The translations under genes and the position numbers were made by a program. Positions 56,656-64,000 of a stretch of 64,000 nt of DNA are shown one piece after another. The notes under the pieces were generated by a model, which made no database searches, was not told where the DNA came from, and saw nothing but the letters and a program-made list of their open reading frames with translations. This DNA comes from Devosia aurantiaca (GTDB taxonomy: Bacteria; Pseudomonadota; Alphaproteobacteria; Rhizobiales; Devosiaceae): the NCBI RefSeq assembly GCF_011058215.1, contig NZ_JAALFG010000001.1:811001-875000 (forward strand). The letters are read 5' to 3'. How positions within the stretch are numbered: the stretch's first letter is position 1; every line of letters starts with the position of its first letter.

Positions 56656-58266
56656 CTATTCCTTGGTCACGGCGCCGTAGCGGTCGTCCGAGAAGGTGAT
56701 GCCGAGGACGACTCCCTTGACGTCGGAGCGCATGGCGACGCGGCGGCTGTCCTGGAACATGTAGAGGAACGGCGAGCTGTCGGTATGGGCGCGCTGGATC
56801 TCGTCATACATTTCGGCGCGCTTTTGCGTGTCCTGTTCCTGGACGGCGGCCAGGACCTGATCGGACAACGGGCCCGAATTCCAGCCGAAGCGATCGGCAA
56901 GGTTGCCCTTTGCGCCATCGGGATCGGTCGGATCGTTGACGGTAAAGGCCTTGGCGTTGGAATGTGGATCCGGATAATCCGGACCCCACAGACCCACCCA
57001 GATATCGAGATCGTGCGAACGATAGCGATCGAGCCACGGGCCGCCATCGACGACCTGGAGGTCGAGGTTGATGCCGGCCTGCGCCATGGTGGCCTGAACG
57101 GCCTGGGCATAATCGGGATAGGGCGGCACGTTCCACACCACGGTGTCGAGCGTGATAGGCAAGCTGACGCCGGATTCCTCGAGCAGCGCCTTGGCCTTTT
57201 CGAGGTCGAAGGAATAGGGGTTGTAGTCGATATTGCCGCCCAAGAACCCATCGGGGATCATGGTCTGGTGCACCTTGATCGTGCCGCGGCCGATGGTTTC
57301 GGCAATGCCATCATAGTCGATGAGATATTTCATCGCTTCGATGACCTTTGGATTGCTCAAGGCCTCATCACGGACATTGGCGCCCATGTAGTAGATTGTC
57401 GAGGAATTGCCTTCGAGCACCTGGATGTCGCCATTGCCCTCGACGGCACCGATATCGTCGGGACCAAGCTTGTTGGCAATGTCGATGTCGCCCTTTTCGA
57501 GCGCCAGGCGCTGGGTCGCGCTTTCCGGCATGTGCTGAAGGAAAATGCGCTCGACGCCCGGCGCTTCGCCCCAGTAGTTTTCGTTGCGCGACATCAGGAT
57601 CGAGACCTTGGGGTCCCACTTGGTCAGCACATAGGGGCCGGAACCGGCAGAATTGTCGGCCTTCAGCCAGGCATTGCCATAGTCATTGCTGCCGTCTTCG
57701 CGGGTGCCTTCGTGTTCCTTGACGAGGACGCTATCGACGATACCGCCGGTGAAGGACGAGAGAACGTAGAGCACGAAGCTCTGCGCGTATTTCTGGTCGA
57801 CTTCGATCACCAGCGTTGCATCGTCCATCGCCTTGATCTTTTCGGCGACGTTTTCCTTGGTGATGCCGAACTGAGTCAGGATGAAGGAAATGCGGCTATC
57901 GAGCAGGATGACTCGCTGCAGCGAATATTCAGCGTCCTTGGCCGTCACCGGATTGCCCGAGGCGAACTTGGCATTCGGGTTCATGGTGAAGGTGAAAGTC
58001 TTGCCGTCTTCCGAGACTTCCCAGCTTTCCGCCAGAACGCCGACGATCTTGGTCGGATCGGCGGGATCGAAGGTGACCAGCGGCTGATACATCTGCTGGC
58101 TCATCAAAACGCCGCCGACTTCGGACACTTCGGCCGGATCGAGCGTGATGATGTCGTCGATCGCATCGGCGATCACGAGCGTGTCGGCGGGTGTCTCGGC
58201 AAAGGCGCCCGACACGGACATGACCGTGCCGAGAGCGGCCGCAACGAGCGTCTTGTACAAACGCAT
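56656..58266 (-). CDS. Dipeptide/oligopeptide-type ABC transporter substrate-binding protein
   Basis: The 536-residue binding protein has the three-lobe SBP_bac_5 fold. It has a signal peptide (RLYKTLVAAALGTVMSVSGA, cleavage after AFA), then DIITLDPAEVSEVGGVLMSQ, the family's GTITFTMNP-like EDGKTFTFTMNPNAKFASG, GSGPYVLTKWDPKVSI and AMKYLIDYDGIAETIGRG. The start at ATG 58266 has GGGAGAC in front; the in-frame ATG at 58329 would break the leader. Ligands may be peptides, but many such proteins bind oligosaccharides or opines. The sugar-type genes that follow at 58.9-64 kb leave that open. Confidence 0.9.
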   Translation of the reverse strand: MRLYKTLVAAALGTVMSVSGAFAETPADTLVIADAIDDIITLDPAEVSEVGGVLMSQQMYQPLVTFDPADPTKIVGVLAESWEVSEDGKTFTFTMNPNAKFASGNPVTAKDAEYSLQRVILLDSRISFILTQFGITKENVAEKIKAMDDATLVIEVDQKYAQSFVLYVLSSFTGGIVDSVLVKEHEGTREDGSNDYGNAWLKADNSAGSGPYVLTKWDPKVSILMSRNENYWGEAPGVERIFLQHMPESATQRLALEKGDIDIANKLGPDDIGAVEGNGDIQVLEGNSSTIYYMGANVRDEALSNPKVIEAMKYLIDYDGIAETIGRGTIKVHQTMIPDGFLGGNIDYNPYSFDLEKAKALLEESGVSLPITLDTVVWNVPPYPDYAQAVQATMAQAGINLDLQVVDGGPWLDRYRSHDLDIWVGLWGPDYPDPHSNAKAFTVNDPTDPDGAKGNLADRFGWNSGPLSDQVLAAVQEQDTQKRAEMYDEIQRAHTDSSPFLYMFQDSRRVAMRSDVKGVVLGITFSDDRYGAVTKE

Positions 58267-58325
58267 GGCAGTCTCCCTGTTTGTGATTTTATGCGGCCGG
58301 CCCTCGCCGGCTGGTGTTGGCAGCA

Positions 58326-58820
58326 TCATCGCTCACTGATCCCGTTGAAGGTGAAGACCAGTGCGGCAATGGGTAGGATCGTGTCGATTTCGGCAAGGAG
58401 GTCTGGCGTCAGGATGCCTGCGTCGCCCAGGGCACAGAGCACGCCGCGCACCTCGCCGCCGATGATGATGGGTGCGCAAAGCGTTGCGCCATAGCCCATG
58501 GCGACGAGCTGATCGGTTTCCGGGATGAACTGGCGCATCTGCTCGGGCGTGTTGCCAACCACAGCGCGCTTGTCGCCAAAAATGCGCCGGTTCCAGGCGC
58601 CGTCATCGATGGGGTCGAAGCCGCCGATGGGGAAATTCACCTTGTCGGACGTGCCGATGCGGTGAGTGACCGAATGGTCAGGCGCGACGGCAAGCCAGGT
58701 GACCGTGCGGACGCCGGACAAGGCTTGGACAACACTGTTGACGAGCGCGATGACTTGCTGAGGCCCGGCAGCAAGGCTGCTGGCAAGGTCATGGGCAAAG
58801 GCCCGGTCGATGGCGCTCAT
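58326..58820 (-). CDS. GAF-domain protein
   Basis: The 164-residue protein has a single GAF domain and no output domain: VRTVTWLAVAPDHSVTHRIG, then NFPIGGFDPIDDGAWNRRIF, YGATLCAPIIIGGEVRGVLC (the typical GAF core strands) and ILTPDLLAEIDTILPIAALV. It starts 60 bases upstream of the binding-protein gene on the same strand and is probably transcribed with the importer. GAF domains bind small ligands such as cyclic nucleotides or other metabolites, so a sensor or storage role for the imported compound is possible, but that is inference. Confidence 0.75.
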   Translation of the reverse strand: MSAIDRAFAHDLASSLAAGPQQVIALVNSVVQALSGVRTVTWLAVAPDHSVTHRIGTSDKVNFPIGGFDPIDDGAWNRRIFGDKRAVVGNTPEQMRQFIPETDQLVAMGYGATLCAPIIIGGEVRGVLCALGDAGILTPDLLAEIDTILPIAALVFTFNGISER

Positions 58821-58917
58821 ACGGGCAGATCGACGCTATTGGTTTGCAGTTCCAAAAGCCCGCCCCAAGTCATTTCGGCGATACTAGATTCCCTGTTTGA
58901 ACCGGTGTCAACAAGGT

Positions 58918-59877
58918 TCAGCCGCCGGCCGCGATGGTCTTGTGCAGGGCTGCGTCTTCACTGGTTGGTTCGGAAAAGCCGAGTTCGGCACGAATGCGGC
59001 TGGTGTCGAGGGTCAAAGGATAGCGGAGGTCCGACGCTTCGGCGCGTTCCCAAAGGAGACCACGTTCGGATGCCGGGACGGTTTCGATGTCGATACTGAT
59101 GCCCATGATTTCGGCAAAGCGATGGAGCCATTCGACGGGTGTGCGCACGAAGGACTGGCCGACATTATAGGTTCGGTCGGCGGCACGCGGGTCGAGTGCG
59201 GCCACGACGATGGCTTCGGCGACGTCGGTGACATAGCCGTAGGAGTTGAGCCAATGGGCGGCGCGTTCGTCCAGGCGGATCGTGCCGCCGGCGCGGATGG
59301 CCTCGATCGCCCAGGCGAAGCGATGCTGCTTGTCGCCGGGTCCAAAGATCATCGGCGCGCGGATGACGGTGGTGGAAAAGCGCTGGTCGGCCAGCGCTGT
59401 TTCTTCGATAATGATCTTGTCGTAATCGTCAAAGAGCGCATCGTCGACGCCTTTCGGCCGCCGGGCGTTGCCGCGATAGGGATATCGGAAGCTGCGCAGC
59501 GGATCGGTTTCGACGGCCGGATGATGTTGCACCGCAGGCTCTTCACGGCGCAGCAGCCCGCCGTAATTGCTGTACACGTCTACGGAGGACAGCAGCACGT
59601 AGCGCCGCCCGGCATCTTCCAAAGCGGCTAAAACCGGCGCTGTGTTGAGCATGCCGAGGGCGAAGATGTCGATGACGGTGGTAATGCCGTGCTTGTCGCA
59701 TATGGATGACAGCCGCTCGCGGTCCATGCGGTCGGCAGCTTCGAACACGGCGCCGTCCGGAAGCACGATTGGATGCTCGCCGCGTGCGATGACAACCGGT
59801 GAAAGGCCGCGCAGCACCAGGCTTTCGACGATTGCCGAGCCGATAAAGCCGGTGCCACCCAGAACCGCAACAGTCAT
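58918..59877 (-). CDS. NAD-dependent epimerase/dehydratase family protein
   Basis: The 319-residue extended SDR has VAVLGGTGFIGSAIVESLVL as nucleotide motif and YVLLSSVDVYSNYGGLLRRE with the catalytic serines, and an FSTTVIRAPMIFGPGDKQH segment. The usual YxxxK is less clear, with a tyrosine in DALFDDYDKIIIEE at about the right place. ATG 59877 is preferred because GGAGA lies 5 bases upstream. The gene follows the LacI gene by about 15 bases and is co-directional. A nucleotide-sugar or sugar-derived substrate is probable but unproven. Confidence 0.78.
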   Translation of the reverse strand: MTVAVLGGTGFIGSAIVESLVLRGLSPVVIARGEHPIVLPDGAVFEAADRMDRERLSSICDKHGITTVIDIFALGMLNTAPVLAALEDAGRRYVLLSSVDVYSNYGGLLRREEPAVQHHPAVETDPLRSFRYPYRGNARRPKGVDDALFDDYDKIIIEETALADQRFSTTVIRAPMIFGPGDKQHRFAWAIEAIRAGGTIRLDERAAHWLNSYGYVTDVAEAIVVAALDPRAADRTYNVGQSFVRTPVEWLHRFAEIMGISIDIETVPASERGLLWERAEASDLRYPLTLDTSRIRAELGFSEPTSEDAALHKTIAAGG

Positions 59878-59891
59878 CGCTTTCTCCAAAT

Positions 59892-60947
59892 TCAGGCGCC
59901 GAGCGTCATTTCACGAAACGGCACGGCGTCGCTCTCGCCCTCGATGAGATCGAGCCCTACCAGCTTGCGCACGATGCCCAAAGGGTAGTGCTCGGCATAG
60001 AGCGGCATTGTCGCAAGCAGCGACTCGGCCAGTTCGATGCCGAGGTCGCGCAGTGACAGGCGGAACGAGGTGAGTTTTGGCACGAGAAAATGCGCCTGCG
60101 GGCTGTCGCGGCCGATGACGGCAATGGCGCGGCCCGGCGGCAGGCCGACTTCGTAGAGGCCGTTATAAAGGCCGAGCGACATGACTTCGTTGGTCAAAAC
60201 GAAGCCCGTGGGGCGGCGGTCGGCCGGCATGGCCGCGATGGCATAGGCAATGGCATGGCCACCGCGCTCATTGGGATGGGCACGGAAGACTAGGTCGGGA
60301 TCGAAGGTAACGCCATGCCGGGCGAGTGCCTTTTGGTAGGCATCGACGAAGACAAAGCCCAGATTAGTGTCATCGAGCGGCGCGAAAACGCCGATGCGGC
60401 GATGGCCTTTCTCGATCAGGCGGCTGACGCCGATTTCGGCCATGCCCTCGAAATCGAGATCGAGCCAAGGATGGCCGGCATCGGTCTTGGAACGGCCGAG
60501 GGCGATGAAAGGGATATTGCGTTTGGCGAGAAAATCGATGCGATGATCCTCGCGCTTGGTCGCCGAGATGATCAGGGCATCGGCAAAGCCGCGGGCGACG
60601 ACGCGCTGCATATAGGCGTCCGGATCCTCTTCCGATGAGCACAGGAGCGCGACGAGATCGAGCTGGTGGCGGGCGAAGACGGTCTGCACACCATCGAAGA
60701 CGCTCATGAAGAAGACATCGCCTTCGCCGGTGATTTCGTGCCCGGTCTGCATCATGAAGCCGATCACGCCCGTCGAGCCCTTGCGCAGGGCACGGCCGGC
60801 CTGGTTGGCGACATAGCCCATGGCGGCGGCAGCTTCGAGCACGCGCTTGCGGGTTTCCTCGTTGACGTCGGGCTTGCCGTTGAGGGCGCGCGACACCGTG
60901 CCGATCGAGACGTTCAGCTCCTGCGCGAGACGCCTGATGCCGGTCAT
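59892..60947 (-). CDS. LacI-family transcriptional regulator
   Basis: The 351-residue regulator begins with the LacI headpiece (TGIRRLAQELNVSIGTVSRA, LNGKPDVNEETRKRVLEAAA, GYVANQAGRALRKG). A periplasmic-binding-like sugar domain follows (GVIGFMMQTGHEITGEGDVF, RVVARGFADALIISATKRED, FIALGRSKTDAGHPWLDLD). The ATG at 60947 starts the conserved headpiece; a GTG at 60965 is in frame. It is divergent from the oxidoreductase at 61105. Two LacI-type palindromes in that gap show likely control of both directions. The effector is expected to be a sugar or sugar derivative. Confidence 0.88.
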   Translation of the reverse strand: MTGIRRLAQELNVSIGTVSRALNGKPDVNEETRKRVLEAAAAMGYVANQAGRALRKGSTGVIGFMMQTGHEITGEGDVFFMSVFDGVQTVFARHQLDLVALLCSSEEDPDAYMQRVVARGFADALIISATKREDHRIDFLAKRNIPFIALGRSKTDAGHPWLDLDFEGMAEIGVSRLIEKGHRRIGVFAPLDDTNLGFVFVDAYQKALARHGVTFDPDLVFRAHPNERGGHAIAYAIAAMPADRRPTGFVLTNEVMSLGLYNGLYEVGLPPGRAIAVIGRDSPQAHFLVPKLTSFRLSLRDLGIELAESLLATMPLYAEHYPLGIVRKLVGLDLIEGESDAVPFREMTLGA

Positions 60948-60982
60948 TTCCACAAGGATCTCCACCGTTCTGGTTGGCTCCA

Positions 60983-61045
60983 GAAACGTTTACGATTTCG
61001 TATTGACACGTCTGGTCCGCCAAGAATAGCGTCGTAAACGTTTAC
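60983..61045. promoter_or_regulatory. Two LacI-type operators and promoter in divergent gap
   Basis: A perfect 12-base palindrome GTAAACGTTTAC lies at 61034-61045, and a near copy, GAAACGTTTAC, at 60983-60993. Their centres are 52 bases apart, close to five helical turns. Between them TTGACA at 61003-61008 fits a -35 element for the rightward gene, with a weak -10 about 16 bases later. Binding at both sites would block the promoter by looping. Confidence 0.6.
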
Positions 61046-61104
61046 GGGACAGTGTGCCGAAAGCTGCGATAGACGGCAGGCACACAAGGCCCAGGGAGGA
61101 AATC

Positions 61105-62151
61105 TTGGTATTTACGGCGGTGCTTGCCGGTTGCGGCGGCATGTCCAAAGGCTGGTTGTCGGCCATTTCCGAACATCCGCTGCTGAAGGGGCGGGTCGAG
61201 GTCGTCGGGCTTGTCGATCTCGATCGCGCGACAGCGGAAGCCCGGGCAGCGGAGTTCGGCTTGGCGGACGCGGTGGTCGGGACCGACCTGGATGCCGTGC
61301 TCGAGAAGACCAGGCCTGATCTCCTGTTCGATGTGGTCATTCCGGTGGCTCGTGCCGGTGTGGTGGCGACCGGCCTGCGCCATGGCTGCCACGTGCTCAG
61401 TGAAAAGCCGATGGCGACGAGCCTCGACGAGGGTCGAAAGATGATCGCCGAGGCCCAGGCGGCCGGGCTCATTCATGCCGTAGTGCAGAACCGGCGCTTC
61501 ATCTCGGGCGTGCGGCGCATTCGCCGGCTGATCGAAAGCGGCGCTATCGGGGAGCTCGCAAGCCTCAACTGCGACTTCTTCATCGGCGCCCATTTCGGCG
61601 GCTTTCGCGACAAGATGGAAAACGTGCTGCTGCTCGACATGGCCATCCATACGCTCGACGCCGCGCGCTTCATGTCCGGCAAGGTACCCAAGGCCGTTTA
61701 TTGCCTTGAGACCAATCCGCCCGGCTCCTGGTACCGCCACGGCGCCGCCGCCAACGCGATTTTCGAGTTCTCCGACAACGTCGTCTTCAACTATCGCGGC
61801 TCCTGGGCTGCGGAAGGCGCGAAGACGTCCTGGGAGAGCTCATGGCGCGTCGTCGGCAGCAAGGGCACGTTGCTGTGGGATGGAGACGAAAGTTTCGATG
61901 CCAAGGTCGTCGCCAATGACACCGGCTTTTTCCGCGAGCTCGAAACGGTCGACGTCCCGCCGCCGGTAGACGAGGACCAGACGCACGGCCATGCCAGCGT
62001 CATCGCCGAGTTTCTCGGCGCCATCGAAAGCGGTCGTCAGCCGGAAACAGTTTCTACGGACAATATCAAGAGCCTCGCCATGGTCTTTGCCGCGATCGAA
62101 AGCGCAAAAACCGGCCAGCGCGTCACTATCGATTTAGGACCAAGCACGTGA
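61105..62151 (+). CDS. Gfo/Idh/MocA-family oxidoreductase
   Basis: The 348-residue NAD(P)-dependent oxidoreductase has the nucleotide motif TAVLAGCGGMSKGWLSAISE, VEVVGLVDLDRATAEARAAE, and the EKP motif VLSEKPMATSLDEGRKM. The catalytic His-containing segment is LLLDMAIHTLDAARFMSG. It probably oxidises a sugar, inositol or related polyol. GGGAGGA at 61094-61100 points to TTG 61105 as the start; longer upstream frames would pass through the operator. It overlaps the isomerase start by 4 bases. Confidence 0.88.
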   Translation: MVFTAVLAGCGGMSKGWLSAISEHPLLKGRVEVVGLVDLDRATAEARAAEFGLADAVVGTDLDAVLEKTRPDLLFDVVIPVARAGVVATGLRHGCHVLSEKPMATSLDEGRKMIAEAQAAGLIHAVVQNRRFISGVRRIRRLIESGAIGELASLNCDFFIGAHFGGFRDKMENVLLLDMAIHTLDAARFMSGKVPKAVYCLETNPPGSWYRHGAAANAIFEFSDNVVFNYRGSWAAEGAKTSWESSWRVVGSKGTLLWDGDESFDAKVVANDTGFFRELETVDVPPPVDEDQTHGHASVIAEFLGAIESGRQPETVSTDNIKSLAMVFAAIESAKTGQRVTIDLGPST

Positions 62152-63044
62152 GCGATCCCGCAAAATCCATCCGCATCGGCACCATGATTTCGGCCTCGTC
62201 CGGCAAGGCGGCCGAGCGCATTGCCGAGATCGCTGACCAGGGCTTTGAAAGCTTCGAGCCGTTCTTCTGGCAGACCACCAATGGCCAGAACATCGCCGAA
62301 TTGGGCAAGCGCAGCCTCGATGCGATCGGGGATCGCGACATCACCATCTCGACCATCGGCATGTTTGGCAATCCGCTGGAAGATGGAGAAATGGATCGCC
62401 AGACCCTCCAGGGCTGGAAGGACTGCATCGACAATGCCCACCACTTCGGCGCCACCTGCGTCGCCGGCTTTACCGGCCGGGTACGGGGCAAGCCGCTGAC
62501 CGATAGCCTGCCGCAATACAAAAGGGTCTGGACCGAACTGGCGCAGCGCGCCGCCGACAAGGGCGTTCGCATCGCTTTCGAAAATTGTGCCATGGACGGC
62601 AATTGGCAGACCGGCGACTGGAACATCGCCCACAATCCCGATGCCTGGGAGCTGATGTTCAACGAAACCCCGCAGGACAACATCGGGCTCGAATGGGAGC
62701 CTTGCCACCAGATGGTCTACCTGATCGATCCGCTGCCGCAGATTCGCAAATGGGCGCACAAGATCTTCCACGTGCATGGCAAGGACGCGACCATCCGCTG
62801 GGACGTCATTCGCGAGCATGGCATTTTCGGCAAGTTGCCCTTTGTCTTCATGCGCACTCCCGGTTTTGGCGACAGCAACTGGACCGACATCATCTCCGAA
62901 CTGCGTCTGGCTGGCTGGTCGGGATCGATCGACATCGAGGGCTGGCACGATCCGGTCTATCGCGACGATCTGGAAATGACAGGGCAGCTTTACGCACTCA
63001 AGCACCTCCAGAACGCCCGCGGCGGCAGTTTTGTCCACGTATAA
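62148..63044 (+). CDS. Sugar phosphate isomerase/epimerase (TIM-barrel)
   Basis: The 298-residue protein has the xylose-isomerase-like TIM barrel. Metal and catalytic positions are visible in GVRIAFENCAMDGNWQTGDW (glutamate), NIGLEWEPCHQMVYLIDP (glutamate and histidine), KIFHVHGKDATIRWD (histidine) and WSGSIDIEGWHDPVYRD (glutamate). It begins with GTG at 62148, overlapping the oxidoreductase stop by 4 bases. Such pairs of Gfo/Idh/MocA and isomerase genes are common in inositol-like or rare-sugar catabolism. The substrate here is unknown. Confidence 0.87.
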   Translation: MSDPAKSIRIGTMISASSGKAAERIAEIADQGFESFEPFFWQTTNGQNIAELGKRSLDAIGDRDITISTIGMFGNPLEDGEMDRQTLQGWKDCIDNAHHFGATCVAGFTGRVRGKPLTDSLPQYKRVWTELAQRAADKGVRIAFENCAMDGNWQTGDWNIAHNPDAWELMFNETPQDNIGLEWEPCHQMVYLIDPLPQIRKWAHKIFHVHGKDATIRWDVIREHGIFGKLPFVFMRTPGFGDSNWTDIISELRLAGWSGSIDIEGWHDPVYRDDLEMTGQLYALKHLQNARGGSFVHV

Positions 63045-63065
63045 GTATGACTATTGACGAAAGCT

Positions 63066-63103
63066 GAGAAACCGTTTTACCTAGGGTGAGAAAAGGGTTT
63101 TCC
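63066..63103. promoter_or_regulatory. Two GAGAAA repeats upstream of second LacI-family gene
   Basis: GAGAAA at 63066-63071 and 63088-63093 are 22 bases apart, two helical turns. The second opens a palindrome, GAAAA (63090-63094), GGG, TTTTC (63098-63102); the first is followed by CCGTTTTAC. They lie 17-54 bases upstream of the GTG at 63120. They are plausible operator half-sites for that regulator, but weaker than the pair at 60983-61045. Confidence 0.4.
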
Positions 63104-63119
63104 TTTGAGGTATGCTGAC

Positions 63120-64000
63120 GTGGCTAAGGCTGAGCGCATTCGCATCTATGACGTCGCCCGCGTGGCTGGCGTCAGTGTTGCGACTGCCTCCAAGGCCCTC
63201 AATGATACCGGCAGGATGACCGAGGCGACGCGCACCCGCGTCAAGCAGACGGCGGCCGCTCTGGGGTTTCGGCCCAATGCCATGGCCCGGGCGCTGACCC
63301 GCCAGCGCAGCTTCACCATCGGGCTTTTGACCAACGACACCTACGGCCGGTTTACCCTGCCGGTGATGGCCGGCATCAACGAAGCGCTGGTCGACCAGGG
63401 TGTATCGGTGTTCCTCTGCGGCATCGAGGACGATGCGGCGCTCGGCAAGATCCATGTCGATGCCATGCTCGATAAGCAGGTCGATGGCATCATCGCCACT
63501 GGCAAGCGCATCGATCGCCGCCTGCCGGTGGATTTGTCCAATCTCCCCGTGCCGGTGGTTTATGCCTTTACCGAAGGGCCGGCGGATGCGGTGACGCTGG
63601 TTTCCGACGACAGGCAAGGAGCGCGGGAGGCGACCGAGCATCTGCTGGCTCATGGCCGTCGCCGCCTCGTCCATGTCACAGGGCCGGATAGCTTCGCCTC
63701 CGTCCAGAACCGCGCCGAGGCGTTCCGAGCTTCGGCGGGCCAGGACGCGATGGTGCTGCATGGCGCCTGGTCGGAGGCGTGGGGGCACGAGGCAGTCGCC
63801 AAACTTTGGGCGCAGCCCAATAGGCCAGACGGCATTTTTTGCGGGAATGACCAGATTGCCCGCGGCGTCGTCGACGCGCTGCGCGAGCGCGGCGTCGACG
63901 TGCCTGCCGAGGTTTCGGTGGTCGGTTTCGATAATTGGGAAATCGTCTCGGCGGCTACGCGCCCGCCGCTCACTACGATCGACATGAATCTCAAGGAACT
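63120..64000 (+). CDS. LacI-family transcriptional regulator (cut by window end)
   Basis: This is the first 293 codons of a LacI-type regulator still open at the last base. The headpiece is RIRIYDVARVAGVSVATASK, then ALNDTGRMTEATRTRVKQTA and LGFRPNAMARALTRQRSFTI. The sugar-binding domain shows GLLTNDTYGRFTLPVMAGIN, VDGIIATGKRIDRRLPVDL and DGIFCGNDQIARGVVDALRE. The GTG at 63120 is preceded by GAGG; a TTG at 63105 is also in frame. It is the second LacI-type regulator of this cluster and is not closely related to the one at 59892, so each may see a different ligand. Confidence 0.85.
   Translation, partial: MAKAERIRIYDVARVAGVSVATASKALNDTGRMTEATRTRVKQTAAALGFRPNAMARALTRQRSFTIGLLTNDTYGRFTLPVMAGINEALVDQGVSVFLCGIEDDAALGKIHVDAMLDKQVDGIIATGKRIDRRLPVDLSNLPVPVVYAFTEGPADAVTLVSDDRQGAREATEHLLAHGRRRLVHVTGPDSFASVQNRAEAFRASAGQDAMVLHGAWSEAWGHEAVAKLWAQPNRPDGIFCGNDQIARGVVDALRERGVDVPAEVSVVGFDNWEIVSAATRPPLTTIDMNLKE

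Noticed and set aside
56647..58494. 615-codon open frame on the plus strand
   Set aside because: It is an antisense shadow of the dipeptide-type binding-protein gene, which has a signal peptide, motifs and a ribosome site.

Overview
The window is about 64 kb of GC-rich DNA (roughly 60-63% G+C by eye, lower near 2.7-3.6, 5.3-5.8 and 30.3-32.7 kb). It most resembles an alphaproteobacterium of the Hyphomicrobiales, of a Devosia or rhizobial type. The reasons are the many ABC importers, each paired with its own regulator and catabolic enzymes, tight ATGA-overlapping operons, a GC-rich mirrored intergenic repeat, and protein styles typical of that order. This placement is inferred from recognised families, not from a marker gene. 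No rRNA gene, complete tRNA, CRISPR array or insertion sequence was seen.

Layout. 0-2.6 kb: the end of the beta-ketoadipate pathway (pcaI, pcaJ, pcaF). 2.8-9.9 kb: a run of small stress or detoxification genes (VOC protein, SRPBCC, two zinc alcohol/formaldehyde-type dehydrogenases, FmdB zinc ribbon, monooxygenase-fold protein, DJ-1/PfpI, aldo/keto reductase, TMEM175 channel). 10.2-12.0 kb: a FAD monooxygenase divergent from a TetR regulator. 12.2-17.7 kb: an iron/phosphonate-type ABC importer with an overlapping phosphatase and an RpiR regulator. 18.0-18.8 kb: an NmrA-like reductase. 19.0-30.3 kb: a hydantoin/N-carbamoyl amino acid island (RbsABC-type importer, M20 amidohydrolase, HyuA, HyuB, a PotD-like protein without signal peptide, and a GntR regulator with two DNA-binding domains). 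30.6-32.7 kb: accessory DNA with a short tyrosine recombinase and small orphan genes. 32.7-41.7 kb: ion transport and membrane functions (DUF2270, SLC13/RCK, SulP, a membrane protein, M48 protease, cation/proton antiporter). 41.7-43.0 kb: GFA, AHSA1 and ArsR genes. 43.0-47.7 kb: a NitT/TauT-type importer with an N,N-dimethylformamidase-like large subunit. 48.4-50.5 kb: a UvrD-type helicase. 50.6-52.5 kb: an AraC regulator divergent from a phytanoyl-CoA dioxygenase-family enzyme. 53.0-58.8 kb: a dipeptide-type ABC importer with a GAF protein. 58.9-64.0 kb: a sugar-type catabolic cluster (epimerase, LacI, Gfo/Idh/MocA oxidoreductase, TIM-barrel isomerase, second LacI cut by the window end).

Two window-wide observations matter for any reader. 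First, seventeen otherwise well conserved genes are interrupted by single-base gains or losses, nearly always in a run of identical bases. Both halves always align to one intact family, so these look like base-calling errors of the assembly rather than true pseudogenes. Coordinates below span the whole intended gene. Second, several regulators have visible operator-like palindromes next to them. The best is a paired TGCA-N8-TGCA element, two copies exactly 30 bp apart, found both upstream of the RpiR regulator and upstream of the importer it probably controls.
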